Positions 9,471 to 18,437 are shown, numbered from the stretch's first letter. The stretch is 32,252 nt of DNA from Halobacteriovorax sp. (GCA_020048985.1 JAIFLR010000057.1:1-32252), one strand, 5' to 3'. Notes: generated by a model not told the origin, from the sequence alone. Made by a program: numbers and translations.

Positions 9471-9627
9471 AATGTTCCCCTGTTTTTTATAAGGATTTAG
9501 AAGTCCTATCCGCATCCCTTGTTGCATTAGGTTATACAAGCCAGATGCCAAAAACTTGGTCATGTATTCAGGTACTTACGAGGCGAAAGAGTGGGGGGTT
9601 ATAAACAGGTGTCTAAAATGTAGGCAG

Positions 9628-10707
9628 TTATTTTTTGAAATAGGAGATATCAAAAGTGTTGGTGAGAAGCTTTTCTTTATCAATCCAGCACCCAAGAACT
9701 TCTAGTTGCGGGTTTGAACTTTCTGATTTGGCGCAATCACGGTTTTTACCAGTCGCTTTGTCTTTGCAGTAGCAGGTGTAATCATTGTGGGCCCAGAAGG
9801 TCTTACCGTAACTATTTCTGATAAGGTACTGGCACGAGTTGGCCGATTTACGGCTTCCCACTAAAGTAATGTAATGAGCTCCACAGTTGGTGTTAACTGC
9901 TTTAAGTAAACGTGGTGTGGCCCTTATATCACGTGCTGGCTCTTTTAAAATGCGCCCACAAAATCCAATGGAAACAGATCGCTTTTGTGAAAGCAGCGAC
10001 TCAGTGACAAGTGCCAAAGTATCATTGTGTTCGATATTTCTTCCGGTTGATATAAGAGTCTCAGTTGGTTTAAATACGGCACTTTCCCGACATGATTTAA
10101 AAACTTTGTTCTCTAACCAGCCAAAAAGATTTTTGTGATGAGTTTCCTGGCGAAGAGGATTCAGGATGGAAATAAGATCTTCCCGTTTCCAGGGAATTTC
10201 AAATTTGCCTTCACTTCTCTTCGGAAGTGTTTTCATCAGGCGGTTAATTGCAATATAAAACCCAAGATTAGTTTGAGCAGGTACTAGAGTTTTGGCCTTG
10301 AAGAATTGGGTAAACAAAAAGAAAAGCTGGTCATCAGAATAAGCGACACCTTTTTTAAGAAGAGAAAATTCGCTGCGGATGTAGGAGATTTCGCAGTAAC
10401 CATGCTTCTTTAAATCGGCCCATGCTAAAGAGAGAAGTGAGTAATCTAGTTTGCGTGGTTGCCAGTGAAGGCCGCGGACTTTGTGGATGAAGGCAACCCA
10501 AAATGGATTGATGACATCATCGTTATCTCGGGCAAACTCAAGGTTATAAACATTGGAAAGCGTCTGAGCATAACAAGTATTTAAGGCGCCTTGATTTTGG
10601 ATGGGCAGCTCATTGATCAAACGGTGACTTTCGTAAAAGTTAACGTCTTCACAGGCCAGGGCCGTAAAGGATAATGCGATCAATAATATTGAGATGAGCT
10701 TTTTCAT
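9628..10707 (-). CDS. exported papain-like (C1-type) cysteine protease-like protein
   Basis: The 359-residue protein has a signal sequence (MKKLISILLIALSFTALA) ending right before Cys19; this could be an atypical lipoprotein site or an ordinary cleavage. The Cys block IQNQGALNTCYAQTLSNVYN gives Gln38 and Cys45 as oxyanion and nucleophile. The His block CGAHYITLVGSR gives His278, and the Asn block YLIRNSYGKTFW gives Asn298, so the full papain triad is present. A large insertion (about 60-260) separates the Cys and His halves, longer than in simple papains. The C-terminus has several cysteines. It is probably secreted to degrade or process protein; the prey or wall substrate is unknown. Confidence 0.78.
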   Translation of the reverse strand: MKKLISILLIALSFTALACEDVNFYESHRLINELPIQNQGALNTCYAQTLSNVYNLEFARDNDDVINPFWVAFIHKVRGLHWQPRKLDYSLLSLAWADLKKHGYCEISYIRSEFSLLKKGVAYSDDQLFFLFTQFFKAKTLVPAQTNLGFYIAINRLMKTLPKRSEGKFEIPWKREDLISILNPLRQETHHKNLFGWLENKVFKSCRESAVFKPTETLISTGRNIEHNDTLALVTESLLSQKRSVSIGFCGRILKEPARDIRATPRLLKAVNTNCGAHYITLVGSRKSANSCQYLIRNSYGKTFWAHNDYTCYCKDKATGKNRDCAKSESSNPQLEVLGCWIDKEKLLTNTFDISYFKK

Positions 10708-10763
10708 ACCAACTAAACGGTATAAAAAAAACGATGGGATGGGAACCAGAAGAAATCTTTGCC

Positions 10764-11762
10764 CTACAACTCTTCTTCGTCGTCAGACTCAACGTCCTGA
10801 TTTTGCTCTAGGTTCTCTTGATAAGCCTGAAGTTTTTCGCTGATATCGAGCATTTCTCCGTCATTTTCTTTTGCAATGCCTCCTGAATGAAGCTCTCTGA
10901 CCTTGATTCCATCGTCGTAAATCATTTTGGCGTCAGCAGTTACGGTCATAGTAGAGTATGCCTTATCAGTCTGGATAAATTTATCATTCCAAAATTTGAA
11001 TTTGAAGCTTCCATCCTCTGCCACAGCACTCACTTCAACCGCCTCGAGGGCGTGAATCCACCCTGAAAGTTTTTGCGCCAACCAGACCGTCGTATTGAGA
11101 TTGAGGTTTTGAAAAGCTTCAACTCTGTTTCTCATTTCTAAAAGTTCTGCATAAGTAGAATGCGTATAAGACCCTCTAAGTACTGCACCAAGACCTGTTC
11201 CCTTGGCAAAATTTTTCTTTTTCCATTCACCAAGGACCTGGAGTTTGATCATGTCGATTAAATCTGGATCAGAGCTGAATTCCATCAGGTTTGCGTAGCC
11301 TGGAATGATTGTGACTTTGCGGTCACGAATAGCTCGGACTAATTTCTTGTAGAATTTTTGGAAGCCTTTTGGGTCTGAGACTCTGTCTGGAATCACCTGA
11401 GCAGATTTATTTTCAGCATCAAAAATGGCCAGTAGGCGAAACTTTCTTCTCAAAGAGGACATGCCACGACAAAGACCCATATCGGCCTTGAAAAGTTTTT
11501 CAAATTCAGGCTTACTGTTGGTGAAACTAAAATTGCTTTCGACGTTGGGGAAACGCAGATCCTTGGTGTGAGCTGCAAATTCTAAAATAGAGAGATTTTT
11601 GGAATCATTTAAGTCCAGGATCAGGCCCTGGTAGGGAAGATCATTGTGGAAAATACGATCAAAAATCGCTTCCAGGGTAGTGTAGCTCTGACGTTTTTTG
11701 AAAATTTGGGCATTCGCTGTGAGAGTTAGACTGAATGCCAGTAATAGAATGAGTATTTTCAT
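10764..11762 (-). CDS. exported protein, possible cryptic papain-fold Cys-His-Asn enzyme
   Basis: The 332-residue protein has a signal peptide (MKILILLLAFSLTLTANA). I recognise no named family. Its pattern is suggestive: ADMGLCRGMSS with Cys98 in a glycine-rich context, then WIHALEAVEVSAV with His237, then GSFKFKFWND with Asn259/Asp260 about 22 residues on. That order and the H-x-x-x-A-V then beta then W-N/D spacing recall papain-fold enzymes such as the C58/YopT group. Only the Cys and His contexts are seen; the fold is inference. The C-terminus is highly acidic (SDDEEEL) with a short helical, Gln/Glu-rich segment before it. Its neighbour on the same strand is a full papain-like protein 56 nt downstream. 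Confidence 0.55.
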   Translation of the reverse strand: MKILILLLAFSLTLTANAQIFKKRQSYTTLEAIFDRIFHNDLPYQGLILDLNDSKNLSILEFAAHTKDLRFPNVESNFSFTNSKPEFEKLFKADMGLCRGMSSLRRKFRLLAIFDAENKSAQVIPDRVSDPKGFQKFYKKLVRAIRDRKVTIIPGYANLMEFSSDPDLIDMIKLQVLGEWKKKNFAKGTGLGAVLRGSYTHSTYAELLEMRNRVEAFQNLNLNTTVWLAQKLSGWIHALEAVEVSAVAEDGSFKFKFWNDKFIQTDKAYSTMTVTADAKMIYDDGIKVRELHSGGIAKENDGEMLDISEKLQAYQENLEQNQDVESDDEEEL

Positions 11763-11844
11763 GAAGGCAATTATCTACTGGCCCACAAAAGATCGGGAAA
11801 AATTTGAAAGAGTTTCCAGGGGTGTAAAACTTTTAGACAGGAAA

Positions 11845-12564
11845 TTATTTAAAGCTGTTGATCAGATCTTTCTGGGCCTGGATTTCAATTTTCATGCTTC
11901 TTTTAAGCACACTTTCCAAAGCATAGTATTTTTTTACGGCGAATAGTGAGTAATTGAGGACAAGTGTTCGATTTTCTTTAATAGGGATGTATGAACTTAC
12001 CTGAACACCTGAAGCAAAATATTTGGAGAAGGTCGTAAGCTCCCTGTAAGTTGTAGAGGAAGCGCTTTGCGAGATAACATCCAGTTTTTTCGCCTGAGTC
12101 ACGGCCCTGATGACCTTAGAGTTGGGGAGTGTGCTGATATCGTCAGAATCAAAATGGGTTTGCATTTTATAAAAATAGCCGGACTCGCCTGGAACGATAA
12201 CTTTGAAGCTATTCTCCGAAAACTTAGTGATTTTCTGTTCACCCAACACATGATTAAGAAATTTCTCATCACTTGTATTAATATGATCAAAAAAACCAGC
12301 GGGTTTTTGAACGATGTAAGCAGATTTTGAGATGACCATTTTAACATTGGGCTCGTTCAGAGAAGACAAGGTGTCTAAATCGTATAGGTCGTGATATTTT
12401 TTAAAAAATACTCCGGGAGAAACCACATCTAATGCATAATGGACTTCCCCTTTGAGTAGGGCTTCAGTGTCGGCAACAAATTGCACGGTATTTTGTTCTA
12501 CGACTAGTGCAAAGGCAGTGGTAGATATGAGAAGATTAATAACTAGGGCACAAAAAAGTTTCAT
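11845..12564 (-). CDS. exported protein of unknown function
   Basis: The 239-residue protein has a signal peptide (MKLFCALVINLLISTTAFA) and no cysteine in the mature part. It is an alpha/beta mix with a lysine-rich helical C-terminus (about residues 212-239). The middle includes FKVIVPGESGYFYKMQTHF and TYRELTTFSKYFASG, reminiscent of START/SRPBCC-like lipid-binding folds in general style, but I cannot support a family call. It is the first gene of the minus-strand exported-protein run and is divergent from def; the 77-nt gap must contain both promoters. Confidence 0.6.
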   Translation of the reverse strand: MKLFCALVINLLISTTAFALVVEQNTVQFVADTEALLKGEVHYALDVVSPGVFFKKYHDLYDLDTLSSLNEPNVKMVISKSAYIVQKPAGFFDHINTSDEKFLNHVLGEQKITKFSENSFKVIVPGESGYFYKMQTHFDSDDISTLPNSKVIRAVTQAKKLDVISQSASSTTYRELTTFSKYFASGVQVSSYIPIKENRTLVLNYSLFAVKKYYALESVLKRSMKIEIQAQKDLINSFK

Positions 12565-12641
12565 TATTTGATTTCCTTATTACGATTAAACTTATCGGTC
12601 ATTATGAAGAAAAAAATGAGTACAAAAAGCAGGAGAGGTTT

Positions 12642-13184
12642 ATGATTCGTCCCATTTGCCGTATGGGAAATCCCATTCTTAGAATTGTGGCCGCAGAAGT
12701 AAAGTCCAACGAGATTAAGACCGAGTCTTTTAGTCGACTACTCTTGGATATGCATGATTCCATGAAACACTATGGTGGGATTGGGATCGCAGCGCCACAG
12801 ATTGGTGAATCGCTACAGGTTTGTTTGATTGAACTAGAAGATTTTAATCGTTATGGGCAGGAAGTGAACCTTCCTCTCACTGTGTTTATTAATCCTAAGA
12901 TAGAGGTTCTAAATCCTGAGGCAGCGGGTTATTGGGAGGGATGTCTTTCAGTTCCAGGTCTTCGTGGTTTTGTGGAGCGCCCGCAACATATTCGTGTAAG
13001 CTATCTAGACGCCAAGGGTGAAAAACAACACTTAGAGGCCAAGGGATTTTTGGCGACTGTGATTCAGCATGAGTTAGATCATCTGTTTGGAACACTCTAT
13101 GTCGATAGAATTAAGGATCTGAGTCTACTTACTTATCAAGAAGAATTTGATCAATTCATCAAGGAAAAATCGAGTATTGAATAA
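12642..13184 (+). CDS. def: peptide deformylase
   Basis: The 180-residue metalloenzyme removes the formyl group from nascent N-terminal fMet at the ribosome. All three motifs are present: GIGIAAPQ at 46-53, EGCLSVPG at 99-106 with metal ligand Cys101, and QHELDHL at 142-148 with ligands His143 and His147 and catalytic Glu144. Length is typical. The ATG follows a near-perfect AGGAGAGG site. The stop overlaps the MATE gene ATG by one base (TAATGG), so the two are coupled. The usual fmt partner is not adjacent. Confidence 0.96.
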   Translation: MIRPICRMGNPILRIVAAEVKSNEIKTESFSRLLLDMHDSMKHYGGIGIAAPQIGESLQVCLIELEDFNRYGQEVNLPLTVFINPKIEVLNPEAAGYWEGCLSVPGLRGFVERPQHIRVSYLDAKGEKQHLEAKGFLATVIQHELDHLFGTLYVDRIKDLSLLTYQEEFDQFIKEKSSIE

Positions 13185-14500
13185 TGGAAACATTGAAGCG
13201 TTCTGATGCCTTAAAACAACTGCTGATATTTGCCGGACCTATTATTTTTGGCCAGATCGGTCTGATGTTGATTGGTACAGGTGACATGATCATTGCGGGA
13301 AGATATTCGCGTGAATGTCTAGCAGCCATTGGTCTGGCGATTGCCATTCTTAATCCCATTCAGATTTCGCTATTAGGATTGCAGTTCTCTATTGGCCCAA
13401 TTCTCGCTCAGATGAGAGGCAAAGGTGAGGACGTTAGTAGTGCTTACTGGACCATCATTTGCTACAGCATATTGGTGGCAATAGGATCTGGTCTTTTGTC
13501 CCTATTAACTTATTTCCTAGTGCCCTTAATCGATTATGGTCCCGAACTTAATCGAATCATCATGACCTATATTTTGATCACGAGTTTTTCTTCTTTTGGG
13601 TTGTGCTTATATCAGGGGATCAAGGAGTTTTACCAGTCTCAGGAAAAAACCTTTGCTGCCAATATCACCGCCATTGCTGCAGCCGTTTTTAATCTTGGAC
13701 TTAACTATGCACTAGTCTTTGGGGCATGGGGATTTCCTTCATTGAAAGAGGCCGGTCTTGCCTGGGCGAGTTTAATTTGCCGAATGGTCATGTCGGGAGT
13801 TTTATTTTTTATGTCTTTCAAATTTTGGAAAACGACTAAGAAAATCGACTGGACCTTGATGGGCAAATTTTGGCGAGTAGGTGCCCCTATCTCTGCTTCT
13901 TTGTTTTTTGAAATCATGGCTTTTTGTATTGTGACTCTTTTTGTAGGCCGCTTCGCCGAAGATCAGATTGCTGCCAATAATCTAGCGCTTAATATTGGCT
14001 CTCTTGCTTTCATGATCCCACTTTCAATTTCCTCAGCTGTCGCCGTTAAGGTGGGACATGCCTATGGTGAAAAACATTTCTCACGGATTCATATTTATTC
14101 TCAAATGAGTTTATTGTTAGCGGTCTTTTTCGCCATTCTGATGGGTCTAGGATTTTATCTCTTCCCTCACGCCATTCTCTCTTTTTATACCGCCGACACC
14201 GAGGTCATTGAGTGGGGGAAAAAAATATTATTCTGGGTTGCTTGCTTCCAGCTTTTTGACGGAGCTCAGGTGACGTTATCGGGAATCCTAAGAGGTTTGA
14301 GTGTGACTCGCCCTTCTTCTATCGCTATTTTTATTGGGTATTGGATTATTGGAATACCACTTGGGTATTACCTTGGCTTCCATACTGATCTAGAAGCTCA
14401 AGGTTTTTGGATCGGGCTCGCTATATCATTAGCGGTAGTAGCACTTATGCTGGGAGTGGTATTAAAGTCTCAGATGCGTCTTCTGCTTAAGGCAAAGTGA
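13184..14500 (+). CDS. MATE-family multidrug/sodium antiporter
   Basis: The 438-residue polytopic inner-membrane protein has about twelve hydrophobic segments in two repeats. The N-terminus carries IFAGPIIFGQIGLMLIGTGD, the typical MATE opening (P-x-x-x-x-Q followed by a conserved D), and the second half repeats it with FWRVGAPISASLFFEIMAF. Loop features such as GVLRG-like GILRGLSVTRPS occur near residue 365. Members export cationic drugs or metabolites in exchange for sodium or protons. It overlaps the deformylase stop by one base and is convergent with the gene at 14501, whose stop directly abuts. The substrate is not predictable. Confidence 0.9.
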   Translation: METLKRSDALKQLLIFAGPIIFGQIGLMLIGTGDMIIAGRYSRECLAAIGLAIAILNPIQISLLGLQFSIGPILAQMRGKGEDVSSAYWTIICYSILVAIGSGLLSLLTYFLVPLIDYGPELNRIIMTYILITSFSSFGLCLYQGIKEFYQSQEKTFAANITAIAAAVFNLGLNYALVFGAWGFPSLKEAGLAWASLICRMVMSGVLFFMSFKFWKTTKKIDWTLMGKFWRVGAPISASLFFEIMAFCIVTLFVGRFAEDQIAANNLALNIGSLAFMIPLSISSAVAVKVGHAYGEKHFSRIHIYSQMSLLLAVFFAILMGLGFYLFPHAILSFYTADTEVIEWGKKILFWVACFQLFDGAQVTLSGILRGLSVTRPSSIAIFIGYWIIGIPLGYYLGFHTDLEAQGFWIGLAISLAVVALMLGVVLKSQMRLLLKAK

Positions 14501-14986
14501 TTAAAAATCACCGTTACCAGGAACTAAAACATTTGAGCAGTCATACTTCAGAACGCCTCCCAAAAATCCTAATAAAGGATTGAGCCACCATTTACGGTCG
14601 GCAATCTTGAAAGACTTTGGAACCAGAACTGCGGCCAGCTCCTTAGAAGGCACCGCCCGTTTAATCGTTTTAACCTGGAACTCACCGTTGGCATTTAAGT
14701 TAGAGTAGCTATATCCCTCTTCCTGACCTTGGTAGTAAGTGTAAGGGTGAACATACCAGATGTTAGTTTTGACATAAAAAACAACTTTGAATTTATCGTA
14801 AGCCTCAGTGGGTAAACCGCTGATGTGCCCTTTGATATATTGGTTGGCAACAATGGAATCGACGATGACTTCAGTGCTTTTACAAGCATACTTATACTCT
14901 TTAAGTGTGTTCTTTGTTTCTGATCTCCAGCCTGCAAAAGAGGTACTCACAAACATAAGGGCCATTAATGCGGTCATCAGTTTCAT
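14501..14986 (-). CDS. small exported protein of unknown function
   Basis: The 161-residue product has a signal peptide (MKLMTALMALMFVSTSFA). The mature part has two cysteines (KYACKST near the start and YDCSNV near the end) and a tyrosine-rich core (VHPYTYYQGQEEGYSYSN). There is no known domain. A short hydrophobic stretch (WLNPLLGFLGGVL) precedes the C-terminus. Its stop codon directly abuts the MATE stop on the other strand. Confidence 0.65.
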   Translation of the reverse strand: MKLMTALMALMFVSTSFAGWRSETKNTLKEYKYACKSTEVIVDSIVANQYIKGHISGLPTEAYDKFKVVFYVKTNIWYVHPYTYYQGQEEGYSYSNLNANGEFQVKTIKRAVPSKELAAVLVPKSFKIADRKWWLNPLLGFLGGVLKYDCSNVLVPGNGDF

Positions 14987-15052
14987 AAAACTCCTAAAAA
15001 TTGATTCTTTTCATTATATAATAGGAATAACGTACTTACCCGGATTTTACAA

Positions 15053-15637
15053 ATGATTGACAGGATTGCTCAAGATATTCAGGCCCAAGGATGGAGTTAT
15101 CAGGCGAAGGTACTGGATAGACAGCATTTAGAGTCTCTCTCTAGTCTTTTTGAAACAGATTTTGGACCGGCCAGAGTTGGTAGAAATGAGCAAAAGCAGA
15201 GAGTGGAAGAGATCAGAGGGGACTGGATCAAGTGGCTTGACCCCAAGGATCCTCCGGAAGAATTAAGCATTGAAATGAAATTCTTTGAGGATATCAAGCT
15301 CGAATTCAACCAGCAGTTTTATTTGGGTCTGAAAGACTTCGAATGTCATTTGGCAAAGTATCCTTCAGGCAGTTTTTATAAAAAGCACCTGGATCGTTTT
15401 GAAAATGATTCCTCTCGGTCAGTCTCCATCATTTTTTATCTGCATGAAGAGTGGAAACCAGAGTATGGTGGGGAATTGGTTCTGTATAATAAACAAAACG
15501 AAATCCTTAAAACAATTTTACCTGAGCCAGGATCTGTCATTGTTTTTATTAGTGAGGATTTTCCCCATGAAGTTAAGACTTGTACTCACGAAAGAAGAAG
15601 TCTTACTGGATGGATCCATACCAAGAATCTTACTTAA
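15053..15637 (+). CDS. 2-oxoglutarate/Fe(II) oxygenase, prolyl-4-hydroxylase type
   Basis: The 194-residue cytoplasmic protein carries the P4H catalytic fold in its second half. The iron-binding facial triad is His112 and Asp114 (KKHLDRF) and His172 (FPHEV); the 2OG-binding Arg182 sits in ERRSLTGWIH. The strand PSGSFYKKHLD and the GGELVLYN block are typical. Such enzymes hydroxylate prolyl residues of proteins such as ribosomal proteins or EF-Tu, or small substrates; the substrate cannot be read here. The ribosome site before the ATG is weak. A HIT gene follows after 8 nt, so the two are probably one transcript. Confidence 0.85.
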   Translation: MIDRIAQDIQAQGWSYQAKVLDRQHLESLSSLFETDFGPARVGRNEQKQRVEEIRGDWIKWLDPKDPPEELSIEMKFFEDIKLEFNQQFYLGLKDFECHLAKYPSGSFYKKHLDRFENDSSRSVSIIFYLHEEWKPEYGGELVLYNKQNEILKTILPEPGSVIVFISEDFPHEVKTCTHERRSLTGWIHTKNLT

Positions 15638-15645
15638 GGAAAAAT

Positions 15646-16074
15646 ATGAACTGCCCATTATGTGAGAGAGTTAAGCTAACCCAAAGTGGAAAATATCCCT
15701 ACCTTGTTCACGAATTTAAAAATAGTTACCTTATGCTGGGAGAGCATCAATTTTTCGAAGGTTATTCTGTGCTTGTTTTAAAAGAACATTTTCGAGAAAT
15801 GACAGATTTGCCTAAGAGTCTCCAGGTGGAATTCTTTGAAGAAATGATGATTTCTTCAAAGGCAATTGAAAATGCCTTTGGTCCCAAAAAAATGAATATG
15901 TGCAGCCTAGGTAATGTTGTTGATCACTTGCATTGGCATTTTTTCCCTCGTTACGAAAGCGATCCACAGTTTACTGATCCGCCTTGGCTCAGGATGAAAA
16001 TGTTTGATAGTGCCAAGGTGACTCCGGCCCAAGCGCTTTTAAATATAGAAAAAATACGCCGAAGCCTCGCTTAA
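15646..16074 (+). CDS. HIT-family nucleotide hydrolase/transferase
   Basis: The start at 15646 (142 residues) is chosen because AAGGA lies 5 nt upstream and the upstream in-frame extension is inside the previous gene. The histidine triad is DHLHWHFFPR, His94, His96 and His98, the HxHxHxx core that attacks the alpha-phosphate of dinucleoside polyphosphates or nucleotide adducts. An N-terminal CPLC pair (Cys3, Cys6) may bind zinc, as in some HIT proteins. It is a cytoplasmic housekeeping-type enzyme, often an Ap4A hydrolase or AMP-lysine hydrolase; the exact activity is unknown. The gene is 8 nt downstream of the P4H-like oxygenase. Confidence 0.88.
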   Translation: MNCPLCERVKLTQSGKYPYLVHEFKNSYLMLGEHQFFEGYSVLVLKEHFREMTDLPKSLQVEFFEEMMISSKAIENAFGPKKMNMCSLGNVVDHLHWHFFPRYESDPQFTDPPWLRMKMFDSAKVTPAQALLNIEKIRRSLA

Positions 16075-16183
16075 AGTGATTTTGTCAGGTTAATGTTAAG
16101 ACAGAATGTTTATGAATTAAATCATTGCCAATAAAAGTCGGAAATACTTCAATTTACCCAGATCTTATTACATGGATGTGATT

Positions 16184-17047
16184 ATGAAGATTTTTGCTCT
16201 TTTAAGTTTGCTCCTCGTTTCCCAAGCATGGGGTGGTTGGAGTGTCTCCTCTTACAATATTCGAAATTTTGATCATGACCGTATTGCGGGTCAAACTAAT
16301 TTGACCGAATTAGGAAAGACCATCAAAGAATTCAAAAGTGATGTGATGACCTTTATTGAGGTTGTAAATCTTGAAGCTTTTCAATCTGTGGTTAAACAAA
16401 ATTTACCAGGCTACCAAATCGCGAATTCAAAATGCGGCGGTGGTGGAAAACAAAAACTTGCGATTGTCTTTGATACGAAGGTTTTTTCGCTTGTGGGCCA
16501 ACTTGAAGATCTGACTTTCTCGGGAAGCGCTTTAAAATGTGGGAGTCTAAGACCAGTTCTTTTGGTGACCCTTCAACACAATACAACCAAAGAAAAATAC
16601 TTATTCGGCGCCATTCACCTCAAGGCCGGTGGGGAAGAGCGGGCCATGCAGCAGCGCTGGACTCAGTATGAATTACTGACCAAACTTGCCAAGCAATATA
16701 AGTTAGAAAAATTAGTTTTGATGGGTGACTTTAATACCACCGGCTACAATCTTAAAAATGAAGATTTTGATAAATTCGAAAAGTTTTTAACTTCTTCATC
16801 TCTTTCAACCATGTCAGAAAATCTCGGGTGTACCTCTTACTGGGAAGGCACATTGGGGACGGGGCGCCATCAGTCGTCAATTCTTGATCATATCGTTTTG
16901 AATGACGGTCTTAAGGCAACTGTGAAGGATGCCTTCGTTGGTTCGCATTGTGCCAAGCTGGACTGCAAAGACGCAACTCCCGCAGAGTTAGGCGTAAGTT
17001 ACGAAGCTGTTTCTGATCACTGCCCACTTCAAGTAACTTTCAAGTAA
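16184..17047 (+). CDS. exported DNase-I-fold endonuclease/exonuclease/phosphatase (EEP) protein
   Basis: The start at 16184 is preferred over an ATG 12 nt upstream because the signal peptide MKIFALLSLLLVSQAWG then begins at residue 1. The 287-residue protein shows the complete EEP active site: SYNIRNF (Asn25), FIEV (Glu59), GAIHLK (His145), LMGDFNTTGY (Asp182, Asn184), LDHIVL (Asp235-His236) and SDHCPL (Asp278-His279). Such enzymes hydrolyse phosphodiesters with a divalent metal; exported ones usually degrade extracellular or prey DNA, though sphingomyelinase-like activity is also possible. Several cysteines (Cys84, Cys119, Cys215, Cys256, Cys261, Cys280) suggest disulfides. There is no clear terminator before the next gene. 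Confidence 0.85.
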   Translation: MKIFALLSLLLVSQAWGGWSVSSYNIRNFDHDRIAGQTNLTELGKTIKEFKSDVMTFIEVVNLEAFQSVVKQNLPGYQIANSKCGGGGKQKLAIVFDTKVFSLVGQLEDLTFSGSALKCGSLRPVLLVTLQHNTTKEKYLFGAIHLKAGGEERAMQQRWTQYELLTKLAKQYKLEKLVLMGDFNTTGYNLKNEDFDKFEKFLTSSSLSTMSENLGCTSYWEGTLGTGRHQSSILDHIVLNDGLKATVKDAFVGSHCAKLDCKDATPAELGVSYEAVSDHCPLQVTFK

Positions 17048-17081
17048 CTTCATTTCCACTTTTTCTTGGAATCTTGTTAAA

Positions 17082-17104
17082 CTAGGGAGGTCAAACCTCC
17101 CTAG
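17082..17104 (+). promoter_or_regulatory. perfect 10-bp inverted repeat overlapping the aminotransferase ribosome site
   Basis: CTAGGGAGGT and ACCTCCCTAG flank a 3-nt loop CAA; the downstream arm runs into the AGGA ribosome site 8 nt before the ATG at 17113. In RNA it would form a stable hairpin that partly masks the site. It could equally be a palindromic protein operator. No T run follows, so it is not a terminator. Confidence 0.5.
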
Positions 17105-17112
17105 GAATTTAA

Positions 17113-18306
17113 ATGAACTATTTATCAAATCGTGTAGAAAAATTAGCTGAATCTGAAACTCTTGCCATGGCCCGTTTGGGAAATGAATTAAAAGAGAAAG
17201 GCGTAAACGTTATCAACATGAGTCTAGGGGAGCCGGATTTTGCGACACCTGATTTTGTAAAAAATGCCGCCAAAGATGCGATTGATAAAAACTTTTCCTA
17301 TTACACACCAGTTCCGGGTTATAAAGAATTGCAGGAAGCGATCGCCAATAAGTTCAAGCGCGATAACAATCTCAATTATAAGCCATCTCAAATTGTTGTT
17401 TCGACCGGTGCCAAGCAGTCCATCATTAATATTGTAATGGCGGTGGTAAATCCTGGTGACGAAGTGATTCTGCCAGCACCATATTGGGTAAGTTACTCTG
17501 AGATGATCATGCTCAATGAGGGGAAGGTAATCACTCTTGAAACTGATTATAAGAGTGATTTTAAAATCACTCCCGCACAGTTAGAAAAAGCCATCACTCC
17601 CAAAACAAAATTGTTTTTGTTCTCAAATCCTTGTAACCCGACTGGGACGATGTATTCTGAAGCTGAACTGCGTGCTCTTGGTGAAGTCTTTAAAAAATAT
17701 CCCCACGTGCTGATTTGTGCTGATGAAATTTATGAATACATAACTTTTGAAGGGAAAATGTTTTCCATTGGCTCTATTCCCGAACTTACTGACAGAACAA
17801 TCACTGTGAATGGTCTCTCCAAGGGATATGCCATGACGGGCTGGCGCTTGGGTTATATCGGTGCTCCTCAGGCGATAGCTTCTGCCTGCGTGAAGATTCA
17901 GGGACAATTTACTTCTGGGGCAAACTCCATCACTCAACGAGCGGCCATCACAGCAGTCAGTGCCGATCCCTCGGTTGTGAAACCTATGCAAGATGCCTTT
18001 TTGAAACGAAGAAATCTTTTGATTTCTTTGATGAAAGAAGTTCCACACATCAAAGTCAATAATCCTGGCGGAGCCTTTTATCTATTTCCAGAAGTGTCCT
18101 ATTATTTTGGAAAGAAATATGGCGACACTACGATCAAAGATGCCAAAGATCTTTGTATGTATCTTCTTAATGTGGGTCATGTGGCCATGACTCCGGGTGG
18201 CGCATTTGGAGCGCCCAATTACATTCGTTTATCTTATGCCACGTCAGAAGATATTATTCGTGAAGCGGTGACCCGTATCAAGAACGCTTTAAGTGAATTG
18301 AAGTAA
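17113..18306 (+). CDS. aspC: class I pyridoxal-phosphate aminotransferase, aspartate aminotransferase type
   Basis: The 397-residue enzyme is a fold-type I aminotransferase of the AAT-I gamma group. It has MSLGEPDFATP at the N-terminus, YTPVPGYKELQEAI (substrate-side Tyr/Gly), SNPCNPTG with Asn175, ICADEIYEYI with Asp204 and Tyr207, and SKGYAMTGWRLGY with the PLP Lys237 and Arg245. The C-terminal NYIRLSYA supplies the Arg that binds the alpha-carboxylate. It most likely converts aspartate and 2-oxoglutarate to oxaloacetate and glutamate; prephenate or other amino acids are possible. It is cytoplasmic. A perfect inverted repeat at 17082-17104 overlaps the ribosome site. Confidence 0.92.
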   Translation: MNYLSNRVEKLAESETLAMARLGNELKEKGVNVINMSLGEPDFATPDFVKNAAKDAIDKNFSYYTPVPGYKELQEAIANKFKRDNNLNYKPSQIVVSTGAKQSIINIVMAVVNPGDEVILPAPYWVSYSEMIMLNEGKVITLETDYKSDFKITPAQLEKAITPKTKLFLFSNPCNPTGTMYSEAELRALGEVFKKYPHVLICADEIYEYITFEGKMFSIGSIPELTDRTITVNGLSKGYAMTGWRLGYIGAPQAIASACVKIQGQFTSGANSITQRAAITAVSADPSVVKPMQDAFLKRRNLLISLMKEVPHIKVNNPGGAFYLFPEVSYYFGKKYGDTTIKDAKDLCMYLLNVGHVAMTPGGAFGAPNYIRLSYATSEDIIREAVTRIKNALSELK

Positions 18307-18437
18307 TCATCAGATTTATATGAAGATTAAATTAAGGTCTTAGCGACTCACTGATCAAAGACTGAAAAGTCATTTCTCAGGTATCTTCGGCGGCAACTTA
18401 TCCAATATGGGTAAATTGTCTAAATGAGGAGTTAAAG

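Noticed and set aside
9471-9563. N-terminal extension of the 124-residue exported protein
   Set aside because: It would place 31 residues before a clear signal peptide, and the internal ATG has a better ribosome site.
17623-18048. 141-codon minus-strand frame inside the aminotransferase gene
   Set aside because: It lies wholly within a strongly supported PLP enzyme gene and shows no domain or start signal.
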